Assembly: GCA_002436405.1 (NCBI GenBank)
Contig: DJLZ01000005.1
Location: forward strand, 1-64,000
Source of the DNA: Proteobacteria bacterium UBA6503
GTDB taxonomy: Bacteria > Pseudomonadota > Alphaproteobacteria > UBA1280 > UBA6503
Direction of reading: 5' to 3'
Length of the DNA stretch: 64,000 nt
The notes beneath the pieces are model-generated. The model worked only from the letters and a program-made list of their open reading frames with translations. It made no database searches and was not told where the DNA came from. Positions 47,737-56,770 of this stretch are shown one piece after another. A program made the translations under genes and the position numbers. The stretch's first letter is position 1. The number at the start of each line of letters is the position of its first letter.

Positions 47737-49344
47737 ATGGCCAAGATTAAATCTCAAGCAAATATTAACTCAGATGCGTTTAAGGCGAATACTGAGTTTC
47801 ATCAAAAACTCGTCGATGATTTAAACGACAAGCTTGAAACCATTCACCTTGGCGGCCACGAAAAAGCCCGTGAAAAACACCTAAGCCGTGGCAAACTGCT
47901 GCCACGCCAGCGTATTCATAACCTGCTAGATAAGGGCGCACCATTCCTTGAGTTTTCAGCCCTTGCGGCGACAGGTATGTACGATGACGAAGTGCCAGCC
48001 GCAGGTATCATCACCGGTATTGGCCGTGTTGAAGGTCTTGAATGCGTGATTGTTGCCAACGACGCTACCGTTAAAGGCGGGACATACTACCCGATGACCG
48101 TTAAAAAGCACCTACGTGCCCAAGAGATTGCCGAACAAAATAACCTACCATGTATCTACCTTGTAGACTCTGGCGGGGCGAACCTGCCTAACCAAGATGA
48201 AGTTTTCCCCGATCGTGACCACTTCGGCCGTATCTTTTTTAACCAGGCGCGTATGTCAGCCAAAAACATCCCACAAATTGCCGCAGTTATGGGCAGCTGT
48301 ACAGCGGGTGGCGCCTATGTGCCAGCCATGAGTGACGAAGCTGTGATTGTGCGCGAGCAGGGCACCATTTTCCTTGGTGGTCCTCCACTAGTAAAAGCTG
48401 CCACGGGTGAAGTTGTAAGCGCTGAAGACCTTGGCGGCGGTGATCTACACGCCCGTACCTCAGGCGTGGCCGACCATTTGGCTGCAAACGATAAGCAAGC
48501 CTTGCAAAAAGTGCGTGAGATTGTGCGTAACCTCAACCGCCCTGCAAAGACCGAGCTTACAACAAAATCACCAATTGAGCCGCACTACGCCCCAGAAGAA
48601 ATTTACGGGGTTCTGCCGCAAGACCTTAAAACCCCGTTTGACGTGCGAGAGGTTATTGCCCGCATTGTTGACGGCAGCGAGTTTGATGAATTTAAGCAAC
48701 TGTACGGCGAAACTTTAGTATGTGGCTTTGCCCACATCCACGGTTACCCTGTGGGTATTGTGGCAAATAACGGTATTTTGTTCTCAGAAAGTGCGCAAAA
48801 GGGTGCCCACTTCGTTGAGTTGTGCGCAAAACGTAAAATCCCACTAGTATTCCTGCAAAACATCTCAGGCTTTATGGTGGGCAGCAAATACGAAGCTGAA
48901 GGCATTGCCAAGCACGGCGCCAAAATGGTAACGGCCGTGGCTTGTGCCAACGTGCCTAAGTTTACCGTGCTTATTGGTGGGTCATTTGGTGCCGGGAACT
49001 ACGCCATGTGCGGCCGTGGTTATAGCCCGAACATGCTGTTTATGTGGCCTAACTCACGTATTTCGGTGATGGGCGGCGAGCAGGCAGCCAGCGTTCTTGC
49101 CACGTTGCAAAAAGATAAAGCCGAAGCCAAAGGCGATAAGTGGAGCGACTCGGAAGACCAAGCGTTTAAAGAGCCTTTGCGTAAAAAATACGAAGAAGAG
49201 GGCCACCCATACTACGCCAGTGCCCGCCTGTGGGACGATGGCGTGATTGACCCTGCCCAAACCCGTGACGTATTAGGCCTTGCCATTTCAGCCAGCCTTA
49301 ACGCCCCAATTGACGAGACGCAGTTTGGCGTCTTTAGAATGTAG
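47737..49344 (+). CDS. mccB: Methylcrotonoyl-CoA carboxylase, carboxyltransferase (beta) subunit
   Basis: A 535-aa carboxyltransferase that moves CO2 from biotin to 3-methylcrotonyl-CoA in leucine degradation. Start at 47737 (MAKIKSQ) gives the normal length; the frame is open further upstream but overlaps the terminator. Motifs HLSRGKLLPRQRI, DATVKGGTYYPMTVKKHLRAQEIA, GSCTAGGAYVPAMSDE and the second crotonase half GGSFGAGNYAMCGRGYSPNMLFMWPNSRISVMGGEQAA are characteristic. It is the first gene of mccB-liuC-mccA-liuE. Confidence 0.95.
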   Translation: MAKIKSQANINSDAFKANTEFHQKLVDDLNDKLETIHLGGHEKAREKHLSRGKLLPRQRIHNLLDKGAPFLEFSALAATGMYDDEVPAAGIITGIGRVEGLECVIVANDATVKGGTYYPMTVKKHLRAQEIAEQNNLPCIYLVDSGGANLPNQDEVFPDRDHFGRIFFNQARMSAKNIPQIAAVMGSCTAGGAYVPAMSDEAVIVREQGTIFLGGPPLVKAATGEVVSAEDLGGGDLHARTSGVADHLAANDKQALQKVREIVRNLNRPAKTELTTKSPIEPHYAPEEIYGVLPQDLKTPFDVREVIARIVDGSEFDEFKQLYGETLVCGFAHIHGYPVGIVANNGILFSESAQKGAHFVELCAKRKIPLVFLQNISGFMVGSKYEAEGIAKHGAKMVTAVACANVPKFTVLIGGSFGAGNYAMCGRGYSPNMLFMWPNSRISVMGGEQAASVLATLQKDKAEAKGDKWSDSEDQAFKEPLRKKYEEEGHPYYASARLWDDGVIDPAQTRDVLGLAISASLNAPIDETQFGVFRM

Positions 49345-49354
49345 AAGGGACTAT

Positions 49355-50161
49355 ATGACCATGACTTACCAGCATATTGAATACACCGTGCATCAGGGCA
49401 TTGCGACTATGACCCTTAACCGCCCTGACGTTCTGAACGCAATGGATGAAACCACAATTGCCGAAATGCATGACGCTGTGAACCAAACAGCCGCCGACGA
49501 CAACGTGCGTGCCCTTGTGCTGCGTGCCAACGGTAAAGCCTTTTGCGCTGGCGGTGACCTTAACTGGATGCGCCGTGCGGCAAGCTATTCACAACAAGAA
49601 AACATTATGGACGCCAAAAAGCTAGGCGACATGCTGTATGCTTTGCACCAACTTAAAAAGCCAACCATTGCCATGGTGCATGGCGCTGTTTATGGCGGCG
49701 GTGTGGGCGTTGTTGGCGCATGCGATATTGCCCTAGGTCTTGAAAACAGCAAGTTTTGCCTAAGTGAGGTGAAGATTGGGCTAGTGCCGTCAATCATCTC
49801 GCCATACGTGTTGGGTGCTATGGGTGCCCGTCAGGCCCGCCGTTTTTACCTGACCGCTGAAGTGATTGCCGCTGAAAAAGCACAAGAAGTTGGCCTGCTG
49901 CACGAAGTTTACGCTGATGAAGTAAGCCAAAACGCAGCCCTTGCCGATATGCTGAAACACATTAAACGCAATGCCCCTGAAGCTATGGGCGTTGCGAAAG
50001 ACCTTATCTACAGCTTTGCCCACCGCCCGCTAGAAGCAGGCGTGGTGGCTGAAAGCTCAACCATTATTGCCAAGCGCCGTGCCACACCAGAAGCAAAAGA
50101 GGGGATTAATGCCTTCCTTGAAAAACGTAGTGCCGCATGGGTCGAGCAGGAGGTTAAATAA
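49355..50161 (+). CDS. liuC: Methylglutaconyl-CoA hydratase, enoyl-CoA hydratase family
   Basis: A 268-aa crotonase-fold enzyme. Start at 49355 (MTMTYQHIEY) has GAAGGGA close upstream; a longer frame overlaps mccB. LNRPDVLNAMDETTIAEM, GKAFCAGGDLNWM (oxyanion hole) and VYGGGVGVVGACDIALG are typical. Its place between the carboxylase subunits indicates that it hydrates 3-methylglutaconyl-CoA to HMG-CoA. Confidence 0.93.
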   Translation: MTMTYQHIEYTVHQGIATMTLNRPDVLNAMDETTIAEMHDAVNQTAADDNVRALVLRANGKAFCAGGDLNWMRRAASYSQQENIMDAKKLGDMLYALHQLKKPTIAMVHGAVYGGGVGVVGACDIALGLENSKFCLSEVKIGLVPSIISPYVLGAMGARQARRFYLTAEVIAAEKAQEVGLLHEVYADEVSQNAALADMLKHIKRNAPEAMGVAKDLIYSFAHRPLEAGVVAESSTIIAKRRATPEAKEGINAFLEKRSAAWVEQEVK

Positions 50162-50162
50162 C

Positions 50163-52163
50163 ATGAAGATGTTTAATAAAGTACTGATTGCTAACCGAGG
50201 CGAAATTGCGTGTCGTGTTATCCGCTCATGCCAAAACCTTGGTGTTAAAACTGTTGCCGTATTCTCAGACGCTGATGAACATGCGCTGCATACCCTCATG
50301 GCCGATGAAGCCGTGCGTATTGGGGCGTCACCATCGGCGGAAAGCTACCTGAAGTACGAAACTATTATTGAGGCTGCCAAGCAAACCTCAGCCGAAGCTA
50401 TCCACCCAGGCTATGGCTTTTTGTCAGAAAACACAGCCTTTGCTGAAGCTTGCGCTGAAGCGGGTATCGTCTTTATCGGCCCCTCAGCTGAAGCTATTAA
50501 CCTTATGGGTGATAAAGCTAAAGCCAAAGCCCTGATGGATGAAGCCAGCGTACCTACAGTACCGGGTGCATATGGCAGCGATTTATCAGAAAAAGACCTT
50601 AAAAAGGCCGCCGATAAAATTGGCTACCCTGTGCTACTAAAAGCCGTTGCAGGTGGTGGCGGTAAAGGTATGCGTGTGGTTGAAAAAGCCACTGAGTTTG
50701 CCGACGCTTACGCCGCAGCCCAGCGTGAAGGCGAAAGCAGCTTTGGTAACGGCGAAGTGATGGTTGAAAAATACCTTGGCACCCCGCGCCACGTTGAAAT
50801 TCAAATCTTTGCTGATAGCGAAGGGAATTGCGTGTACTTGTTCGAGCGTGATTGCTCACTACAGCGCCGCCACCAAAAAGTGGTAGAAGAAGCCCCAGCC
50901 CCGCACTTTAGCGAAGACCTTCGTGCCCAAATGGGTGAGGCTGCCGTACGTGCCGCCCAAGCCGTAGGTTACGTAGGTGCCGGTACGGTTGAGTTTTTGC
51001 TTGATGGTGAGAACTTCTACTTTATGGAAATGAACACCCGCTTGCAGGTGGAACACCCCGTAACTGAAGCCATTACAGGCCTTGACCTTGTTGAACTACA
51101 GCTGAGTGTTGCCGCAGGCGATACCCTGCCTTTTACCCAAGAAGAGCTAACCTTTGAAGGGCATGCCCTTGAAGTACGCTTGTACGCCGAAGTGCCGCAC
51201 GAAAACTTTATGCCTTCAACAGGTACATTGCTACATTGCAAGTTCCCGGAAGAAAACCAATACGTGCGTGTTGATACAGGCGTTGTAGCGGGTGACACCA
51301 TTAGCCACCACTACGACCCTATGATTGCGAAAATTATTACCTGGGGCCCAACCCGAAATGCAGCGCTGCAATACATGCAAAAAGCCCTGCACGATACGCA
51401 AATTGTGGGTGTTGATACTAATGCGGCGTACCTTGCAAACATTATGAAGTACAAGGACTTTGCCGAGGGTAACGTCCACACCAAGCTGCTTGAGCGTGAT
51501 CAAACAGCCTTTTTGATGCCTGAAATTCAGCATGTTGATAACCAAAAGCTAGCTGCCCTTTACTGGCTTGAAACTTTGGCCGAGCACCAACCCCTAAGCG
51601 ATGACGACCCACACTCACCGTGGGCCGATATGCGTGGCTGGCGTTTGGGTGGCTCAGCGTCTATTCGTATTCCGTTTGTTGATGACGAACTAAGCGCAAA
51701 AGCCAAGGGCGATAACTGGGCGTTTGACGATGGCACCGTGGCCCACGGTACTGTATACGGCGAAATGGTTGAAGCGGTGATTGATGGGCATAAATCAGTG
51801 GCGACAATTATTGAAGACGAGGGCGCACTGCATGTGTTCTCAACCTTTGGGCACAGCATCCTAACCCTTGAGCCTGAAAACGAGCTAGAAGCGGACGATA
51901 CAGCCGTTCTAGGTAAGCTAAGCGCACCACTGCCTGGTAAAGTGGTGAAGGTGACGGCGAAAGCGGGCGCTAAGGTTGAAAAAGGCACAAGCCTTATGAT
52001 TTTGGAAGCGATGAAAACCGAGCACCACATTACAGCACCTGCTGATGGCACGGTGGATGAACTCTTCTTTAAAGTAGGTGAAACAGTTGATAAAGATGCT
52101 GTTTTGCTTGGGTTTACACCAGCTGCTGAAAAGCCTGAAATGGCAGAAAAGGTTGCTAAGTAA
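50163..52163 (+). CDS. mccA: Methylcrotonoyl-CoA carboxylase, biotin-carrying (alpha) subunit
   Basis: A 666-aa subunit. Start at 50163 (MKMFNKVLIANRGEIACRV) follows GGAGG; only one base separates it from the liuC stop. Domains: biotin carboxylase (about 1-445, ATP-grasp with KAVAGGGGKGMRVV, EMNTRLQVEHPVTE), a linker BT domain (about 480-570) and biotinyl domain (about 590-655) with the biotin lysine in ILEAMKTEHHI. It carboxylates biotin for transfer by MccB. Its TAA overlaps the liuE ATG. Confidence 0.95.
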   Translation: MKMFNKVLIANRGEIACRVIRSCQNLGVKTVAVFSDADEHALHTLMADEAVRIGASPSAESYLKYETIIEAAKQTSAEAIHPGYGFLSENTAFAEACAEAGIVFIGPSAEAINLMGDKAKAKALMDEASVPTVPGAYGSDLSEKDLKKAADKIGYPVLLKAVAGGGGKGMRVVEKATEFADAYAAAQREGESSFGNGEVMVEKYLGTPRHVEIQIFADSEGNCVYLFERDCSLQRRHQKVVEEAPAPHFSEDLRAQMGEAAVRAAQAVGYVGAGTVEFLLDGENFYFMEMNTRLQVEHPVTEAITGLDLVELQLSVAAGDTLPFTQEELTFEGHALEVRLYAEVPHENFMPSTGTLLHCKFPEENQYVRVDTGVVAGDTISHHYDPMIAKIITWGPTRNAALQYMQKALHDTQIVGVDTNAAYLANIMKYKDFAEGNVHTKLLERDQTAFLMPEIQHVDNQKLAALYWLETLAEHQPLSDDDPHSPWADMRGWRLGGSASIRIPFVDDELSAKAKGDNWAFDDGTVAHGTVYGEMVEAVIDGHKSVATIIEDEGALHVFSTFGHSILTLEPENELEADDTAVLGKLSAPLPGKVVKVTAKAGAKVEKGTSLMILEAMKTEHHITAPADGTVDELFFKVGETVDKDAVLLGFTPAAEKPEMAEKVAK

Positions 52164-53053
52164 TGTCAGAGTTTGTGCGCATTGTTGAGGTTGGCCCACG
52201 TGACGGCCTGCAAAACGAAAGTAAAATGCTGACTGTCGCGCAGCGTGTTGAGCTTATTAAGCGCCTTGCCGACTGCGGCCATAAAACGATTGAAGCAGGG
52301 GCGTTTGTCTCACCTAAGTGGGTGCCGCAAATGGCGGATACCGCTAGTGTGCTTGCCTCACTGCCTAAGTTTGCAGGTGTAAACCTGCCTGTGCTTGTGC
52401 CAAATGCCCGCGGTATGGAAGATGCTATTGCTGCAGGTGCGAAAGAAGTTGCTATTTTTACAGCCGCCTCTGACGAGTTTAATATTAAAAATACAAACGT
52501 CACCATCGCTGAAAGCTACAAACGCTTTGCAGAAGTGTTTGACCTTGCAAACCAACACGGTATTAAGGTGCGTGGTTATATTTCAACTGTGGTTGGTTGC
52601 CCCTATAGCGGCGATGTTAAGGCTGCTAAAGTTGCCGAAGTCGCAGCTAAGCTATTGCAAATTGGCTGCTACGAAATTTCACTCGGCGATACGATTGGTG
52701 TAGGTACGCCAAAATCTACCAAGAAAATGCTCAAGGCCGTTTTGGAAGAAGTCCCAGTTGAAAAGCTGGCACTGCACTGCCACGACACCTATGGCCAAGC
52801 CATTGCTAATATATACGCAGGGCTTGAAATGGGTATTCGTGTGTTTGATGCTTCAACCGCAGGCCTAGGGGGTTGCCCCTATGCCAAAGGTGCCAGCGGT
52901 AACGTGGCCACAGAAGACGTTGTGTATATGCTGAACTGTGAAGGCTTTGAAACTGGCCTTGCTATGCCAAAGCTTATTGAAACAGCGCATTATGCCGCAA
53001 GCCTCGTTGGTAAAAGCCCGCAAGGCAAGGTTGCCCACGCACTAAAGGTGTAA
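52163..53053 (+). CDS. liuE: Hydroxymethylglutaryl-CoA lyase
   Basis: A 296-aa TIM-barrel lyase that splits HMG-CoA to acetoacetate and acetyl-CoA, the last leucine-specific step. EVGPRDGLQNES, the ALHCHDTYGQAIAN metal site and GLGGCPYAKGASGNVATEDVVYML, with the catalytic cysteine in GGCPYA, are diagnostic. The ATG overlaps the mccA stop (TAATG). The gene is also called mvaB or hmgL. Confidence 0.95.
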   Translation: MSEFVRIVEVGPRDGLQNESKMLTVAQRVELIKRLADCGHKTIEAGAFVSPKWVPQMADTASVLASLPKFAGVNLPVLVPNARGMEDAIAAGAKEVAIFTAASDEFNIKNTNVTIAESYKRFAEVFDLANQHGIKVRGYISTVVGCPYSGDVKAAKVAEVAAKLLQIGCYEISLGDTIGVGTPKSTKKMLKAVLEEVPVEKLALHCHDTYGQAIANIYAGLEMGIRVFDASTAGLGGCPYAKGASGNVATEDVVYMLNCEGFETGLAMPKLIETAHYAASLVGKSPQGKVAHALKV

Positions 53054-53057
53054 TGCA

Positions 53058-53762
53058 ATGGCGGATCTAATCTGGAAGGGGGCAACCCCTGTTTCGACCC
53101 AGTTTGATGATGTGTATTTTTCAGCTGAAGATGGCTTGGCTGAAAGTACCTATGTCTTCCTTGAAGGCAATAACCTGCCCGAACGCCTGCAAAACCAGCA
53201 AACCCCCCACACAATTTATGAACTTGGCTTCGGTACGGGGCTTAATTTCTTGGTGTTATTTCAATTATGGAATAAATCAGACCGAAAAAACGCAATTAAT
53301 TTCGTATCTGTAGAAAAATACCCCCTAGGTTTTGCGGATATGGAAAAGTCGTTGCGGGTTTGGCAAGGGGTGGAGGCGGAAGTTGATGCGTTTCTGGAAA
53401 AATACCCACGTAATACCCTGCAAGAAGGGTGGTATCATATTGAAATTGTTGAAGGTTTGACGCTTAGTTTATTTATAGGTGAGGGGCTAGATATGCTTAA
53501 AACAGCAAAGGCAGAAGGGCTAAAACCCGCTGATGCATGGTTCCTTGATGGGTTTGCACCCTCTAAAAACCCAGATATGTGGACCCCTGAAGTTTTTGAA
53601 AATATGGCAAAGTTGAGTATGGCTGGTACCACATTTGCAACATTTACGGCCGCAGGGTTTGTGCGCCGAGGCCTGCAGGATGTAGGTTTTGAGGTACGTA
53701 AAGTAAAAGGCTTTGGGCGTAAAAGAGATATGACAGTCGGCAAGCTGTGTGCTAGTCTGTAG
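53058..53762 (+). CDS. mnmD: tRNA 5-methylaminomethyl-2-thiouridine methyltransferase (MnmD type)
   Basis: A 234-aa SAM-dependent methyltransferase corresponding to the N-terminal half of MnmC (PF05430). TPVSTQFDDVYFSAEDGLAE, YELGFGTGLNFL (SAM) and DAWFLDGFAPSKNPDMWTPEV (catalytic Asp) are conserved. The FAD oxidase half of bifunctional MnmC is absent, as in many bacteria where MnmD is alone. It acts on the wobble uridine of tRNAs. Four bases after liuE, so it may be transcribed with the operon despite an unrelated function. Confidence 0.93.
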   Translation: MADLIWKGATPVSTQFDDVYFSAEDGLAESTYVFLEGNNLPERLQNQQTPHTIYELGFGTGLNFLVLFQLWNKSDRKNAINFVSVEKYPLGFADMEKSLRVWQGVEAEVDAFLEKYPRNTLQEGWYHIEIVEGLTLSLFIGEGLDMLKTAKAEGLKPADAWFLDGFAPSKNPDMWTPEVFENMAKLSMAGTTFATFTAAGFVRRGLQDVGFEVRKVKGFGRKRDMTVGKLCASL

Positions 53763-53833
53763 GCTCAGTCTTTCATAAAGGCTTTCAACAGAATAATAGA
53801 TTTAAATAAGTTGGTTAAAGGAAACTTCCCAAA

Positions 53834-54931
53834 ATGCGTTGTAAAAAGGTAATTTCAGCTCTTGTTATTGTTGGTATTGTAGCGGCAGCCGCAGGCTTTG
53901 CACGGTACACCCACAAGGTAGACGAAAAAGAACAATTGGCGATGGAAACTTTCGCACCGCAGTTCAATAAGGTGCAAGACCTACGCACACGCTTTATTGG
54001 CCAGCTTAAAGTTAAGTTTGCCGCTGAAGGTACACCTGAAGACCAGCGTGAAGAACTTGTTGAGATTGTTAACAAGCACCTAGACGCTGTGAACGCCCAC
54101 ATCCTTGAAGCTGTGCTGGATACCTACACAGTAGAAGAACTGCAATCAAAGCGTGACTTTGAAGCAGGCGAATACATGGACCAAATCATGAACGCCAACA
54201 GCGAAATTAACGTGGCTATTAAAGTTTACGCCCAGCACCTAAACCGCATTGGGACTATGGAGTCTCTTCGTGCGAACTTTGACCAAGAAAAAGGCGCTGA
54301 CGAACTACGTGAAGTTATTCTTAAACTTTCAAATGACCGCATTACTCCAGACGAAGACCGCCTGAACATGATTGCAGACGAGCTTAACATTCCGAAGCAG
54401 CAAGCCATGCCAGTGCTTATCTTGCTAGCGCTAAGCAAGCAAGCTATCGAAATGCAAGACCACTACCTAAACCCAAGCTTTGAAGGCAAAGACCCTGAGT
54501 ACGTTGAAGCCGCAAAACGATACGTTGTGCTAAACCAACTGAACACAATGCTTGAGAACAACGAGAACTTCCTTTCAGAGCGTGAAGATGCTGACTTTGC
54601 TAAGATTAACGCAAAGCTAGAAAACATCTTGGCAGCTGTTGTGATGAAGCACGTTGACCACGAAACACTATCAGCCCTTAACATGTACTTTGAAACTGAA
54701 GCTGCGCAAACAATCCTGAAGAAGGACGTTAAGCTAGCGGGCGAAATGGGCCCACACATTAAAGGCATGATCGAAGAGATGAACGCAAGCTTGATGAAAG
54801 CCATCGAAATGCAAGCCACTGAAGAAGCTGCTGAAATCATCGAAGAAGAAGCCGAAGAGCTAGCTGATGACGCTGAAGAAGCTAAAGAAGAAGCCGAAGA
54901 AGCTATCGAAGAAGCTGCTGACGTTAAGTAA
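53834..54931 (+). CDS. Membrane-anchored helical envelope protein, 365 aa
   Basis: No firm family assignment. An N-terminal hydrophobic segment (about 6-24, VISALVIVGIVAAAAGFARY) with basic residues before it anchors a long, almost entirely helical domain. Two regions (about 60-130 and 240-315) carry DEL-type helices such as HVDHETLSALNMYFETEAAQ that faintly recall DUF2059. The C-terminus (about 325-365) is a highly acidic Ala/Glu coiled coil (EEAEELADDAEEAKEEAEE). GGA lies 11 bases before the ATG. The lipoprotein gene follows after 21 bp, so a two-gene unit with an envelope role is likely. Confidence 0.7.
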   Translation: MRCKKVISALVIVGIVAAAAGFARYTHKVDEKEQLAMETFAPQFNKVQDLRTRFIGQLKVKFAAEGTPEDQREELVEIVNKHLDAVNAHILEAVLDTYTVEELQSKRDFEAGEYMDQIMNANSEINVAIKVYAQHLNRIGTMESLRANFDQEKGADELREVILKLSNDRITPDEDRLNMIADELNIPKQQAMPVLILLALSKQAIEMQDHYLNPSFEGKDPEYVEAAKRYVVLNQLNTMLENNENFLSEREDADFAKINAKLENILAAVVMKHVDHETLSALNMYFETEAAQTILKKDVKLAGEMGPHIKGMIEEMNASLMKAIEMQATEEAAEIIEEEAEELADDAEEAKEEAEEAIEEAADVK

Positions 54932-54952
54932 CCTGTAGGAGAGGGCCTCACG

Positions 54953-55387
54953 ATGAAAAACATCATGAAACTACCTGTTTTGTGCGCTTTGCTTACAGCG
55001 TCTGTGGCATTGTCGGGCTGCTTTAAGTTTGACGAGCCACCTGCAAACATTCAGGTTGAGTTGGTGCCTTATAACATTACGTTGCCAAAGTCATTCTTTG
55101 AGCAATCAATGGCCCTTATCCGCATGCAGTACCCACAGGCTGACTTTAAGGCCGCTTCGCCTAACAGCACATACGGTGAGCTTATTTACGCATACATCGA
55201 GTACTACCCTGAGCCTGACAGCAAGTACATTCATATTCACTCGCTGATTACGGACCGTGTGTACGCCTGGCGTATTGACGAGAAGTTCCTGCGTGAAGAC
55301 CGTTTGAAGTACCGCACTAAGTTTAACAGCATCCTTGAGAACATTGAGCGTTCACGTTCACCAGAGTTCCGTCGTGGTCGTTATTAA
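54953..55387 (+). CDS. Hypothetical lipoprotein, 144 aa
   Basis: A signal peptide with lipobox LSGC (about residue 22) predicts a lipid-anchored envelope protein. The mature part has VELVPYNITLPKSFFEQSMALIRMQYPQADF and YAYIEYYPEPDSKYIHIHSLITDRVYAW, predicted alpha/beta, and ends basic (RSRSPEFRRGRY). GGAG precedes the ATG. Unknown family; probable partner of the preceding helical membrane protein. Confidence 0.75.
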   Translation: MKNIMKLPVLCALLTASVALSGCFKFDEPPANIQVELVPYNITLPKSFFEQSMALIRMQYPQADFKAASPNSTYGELIYAYIEYYPEPDSKYIHIHSLITDRVYAWRIDEKFLREDRLKYRTKFNSILENIERSRSPEFRRGRY

Positions 55388-55398
55388 TTAACTATTAA

Positions 55399-55522
55399 CT
55401 TATTGCCCGAGCGAGAGCTCTACGGCAATAAGCTGGGGTTGCCCCCAGTTCCCCTCGGCAACCTTTGCGTCAACTGCGCCGCCGCACGGGATGCCGTCCT
55501 ACTCGCTTTCGGCTCGCAGTGC
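55399..55522 (-). repeat. Structured intergenic element, copy 2
   Basis: Read on the minus strand it starts with the 34-nt core shared with copy 1 (55487-55520), then AGGTTGCCGA, the hairpin CTGGGG-GCAA-CCCCAG (55433-55448) with a GNRA loop, and the long stem CTTATTGCC/GGCAATAAG (55399-55407, 55424-55432) with inner GAGC/GCTC. Relative to copy 1, three stem pairs differ by compensating double changes. It lies just beyond the terminator of the EAL gene. Confidence 0.8.
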
Positions 55523-55560
55523 CTATTCACTCACTATTGCCCAAGTGATTTTAAGCCATA

Positions 55561-55590
55561 AAAAAACCGCCCCAGTTGGGGCGGTTTACT
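55561..55590. terminator. Terminator of the EAL-like gene
   Basis: AAACCGCCCC (55564-55573) pairs with GGGGCGGTTT (55578-55587) around AGTT, with T runs on both strands. Fits the end of the minus-strand EAL gene. Confidence 0.88.
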
Positions 55591-55633
55591 TTTTGAGAGG
55601 GTTAAGGCTCAAAAAAGGTTTAACACAGGCGGC

Positions 55634-56515
55634 TTAGTTAAAGATGTCTTCTTCTTTAGCTTGGCCGTAAGCCATAAAGGCCCACTGTGATGCAAAGTAA
55701 TTGCGATCCTTAGGCAGTTCGCGGCCTTGCACAGCATCGATTGAGTAAACCTGATGCAGGCGCTTAGCTTGCTCAACTGTGGCAACCCAAGGGGCAATAA
55801 TCTGTGATTCTGGTGATGTGCGACGCACACCTTCTACCAACTGGCGCAAGTTTGATGGCGCACCCACAACACCGTTTAGGGCATCGTGAATAATGGCACC
55901 TTCAACCTTTACAAATGATGGCTTAATACGGCCAACAGTGTCGGTTTCGATTGGGTTAAACTTACCAAAGTTATCAACGGCAATGCGGTAGCCCATTTCT
56001 TGAACTTGTCGCATCCAAGCCTGAGCTTCAGCAGTTGTGTGGCCTGTAAATGGAATTTCCAGAACAACATCAGCTGGGTTATCAAGCTTTGCTTTAAGGT
56101 TTGAAAGGTAGCTGCCAAGTTCTGTTAGGAACAATGAGTCGTTCATTGATTCAGGCGCAATGTTTACTGAAACTGGTAGACCCATGTCACCGTAGCTCAT
56201 GGCTTGTTCGATTGCGCGTGGAATCACGGCCATATCAAACATGCTGCTTAGGCCTAGGCCACGTAGAACGTTTAGGCCTTGGGCTAGGTTTAGGGTGTTC
56301 CCGTCGTTACCTGATGGACGTAGTAGGTATTCCATCGGTAGAAGGGTAGATGAATTCTTTTCGAGAAGGGTATGAACAGGCTCAAGCCCGAAGTTGTAAC
56401 GTGCTGAGTCAACAGCTTTACACACGTCAAAGGCAAGCTGATGCTCGGCTGAGCTGTTGTCAGTCAAAGCTGTTTTACCAAGTGTGCGCTCTAGGCGTTC
56501 TGTAAGTTTTACCAT
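55634..56515 (-). CDS. Degenerate EAL-domain protein, 293 aa
   Basis: Start at 56515 (MVKLTERL) has GGAGA eight bases upstream. An EAL fold spans about 25-275, but key sites of c-di-GMP phosphodiesterases are altered: EALLR becomes EYLLR, LEITE becomes LEIPF, DDFGTG becomes DNFGKF, LKID becomes IKPSF, and the AEGVE site reads APWVA. The second metal-binding Asp and the general base region appear lost, so catalysis is unlikely; c-di-GMP or protein binding is possible. No GGDEF or sensory domain is fused. It ends KEEDIFN. Confidence 0.82.
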   Translation of the reverse strand: MVKLTERLERTLGKTALTDNSSAEHQLAFDVCKAVDSARYNFGLEPVHTLLEKNSSTLLPMEYLLRPSGNDGNTLNLAQGLNVLRGLGLSSMFDMAVIPRAIEQAMSYGDMGLPVSVNIAPESMNDSLFLTELGSYLSNLKAKLDNPADVVLEIPFTGHTTAEAQAWMRQVQEMGYRIAVDNFGKFNPIETDTVGRIKPSFVKVEGAIIHDALNGVVGAPSNLRQLVEGVRRTSPESQIIAPWVATVEQAKRLHQVYSIDAVQGRELPKDRNYFASQWAFMAYGQAKEEDIFN

Positions 56516-56770
56516 GGTTCTATCTCCTATCCTATTGAGTATGCCCACGGCGGTTGCAAAAAAGCAAGTGGTCGGCAATGGTCCCAATAGCGTTGTTTAG
56601 GTTCAATGTTTGCCCTAAAAGGTGTTGTCTTTTAAGGGGTTAACATTTCCCTCTCTTAATTTTAGAGATGCGAGAACCATGCCAACGTGTGGTTTTAAAA
56701 CAAGCGGGCTGTGACCAGCACAACACAATCTTGAGTTATAGAAGGGCTTAACGCCCTATGCGGTAAAGAT

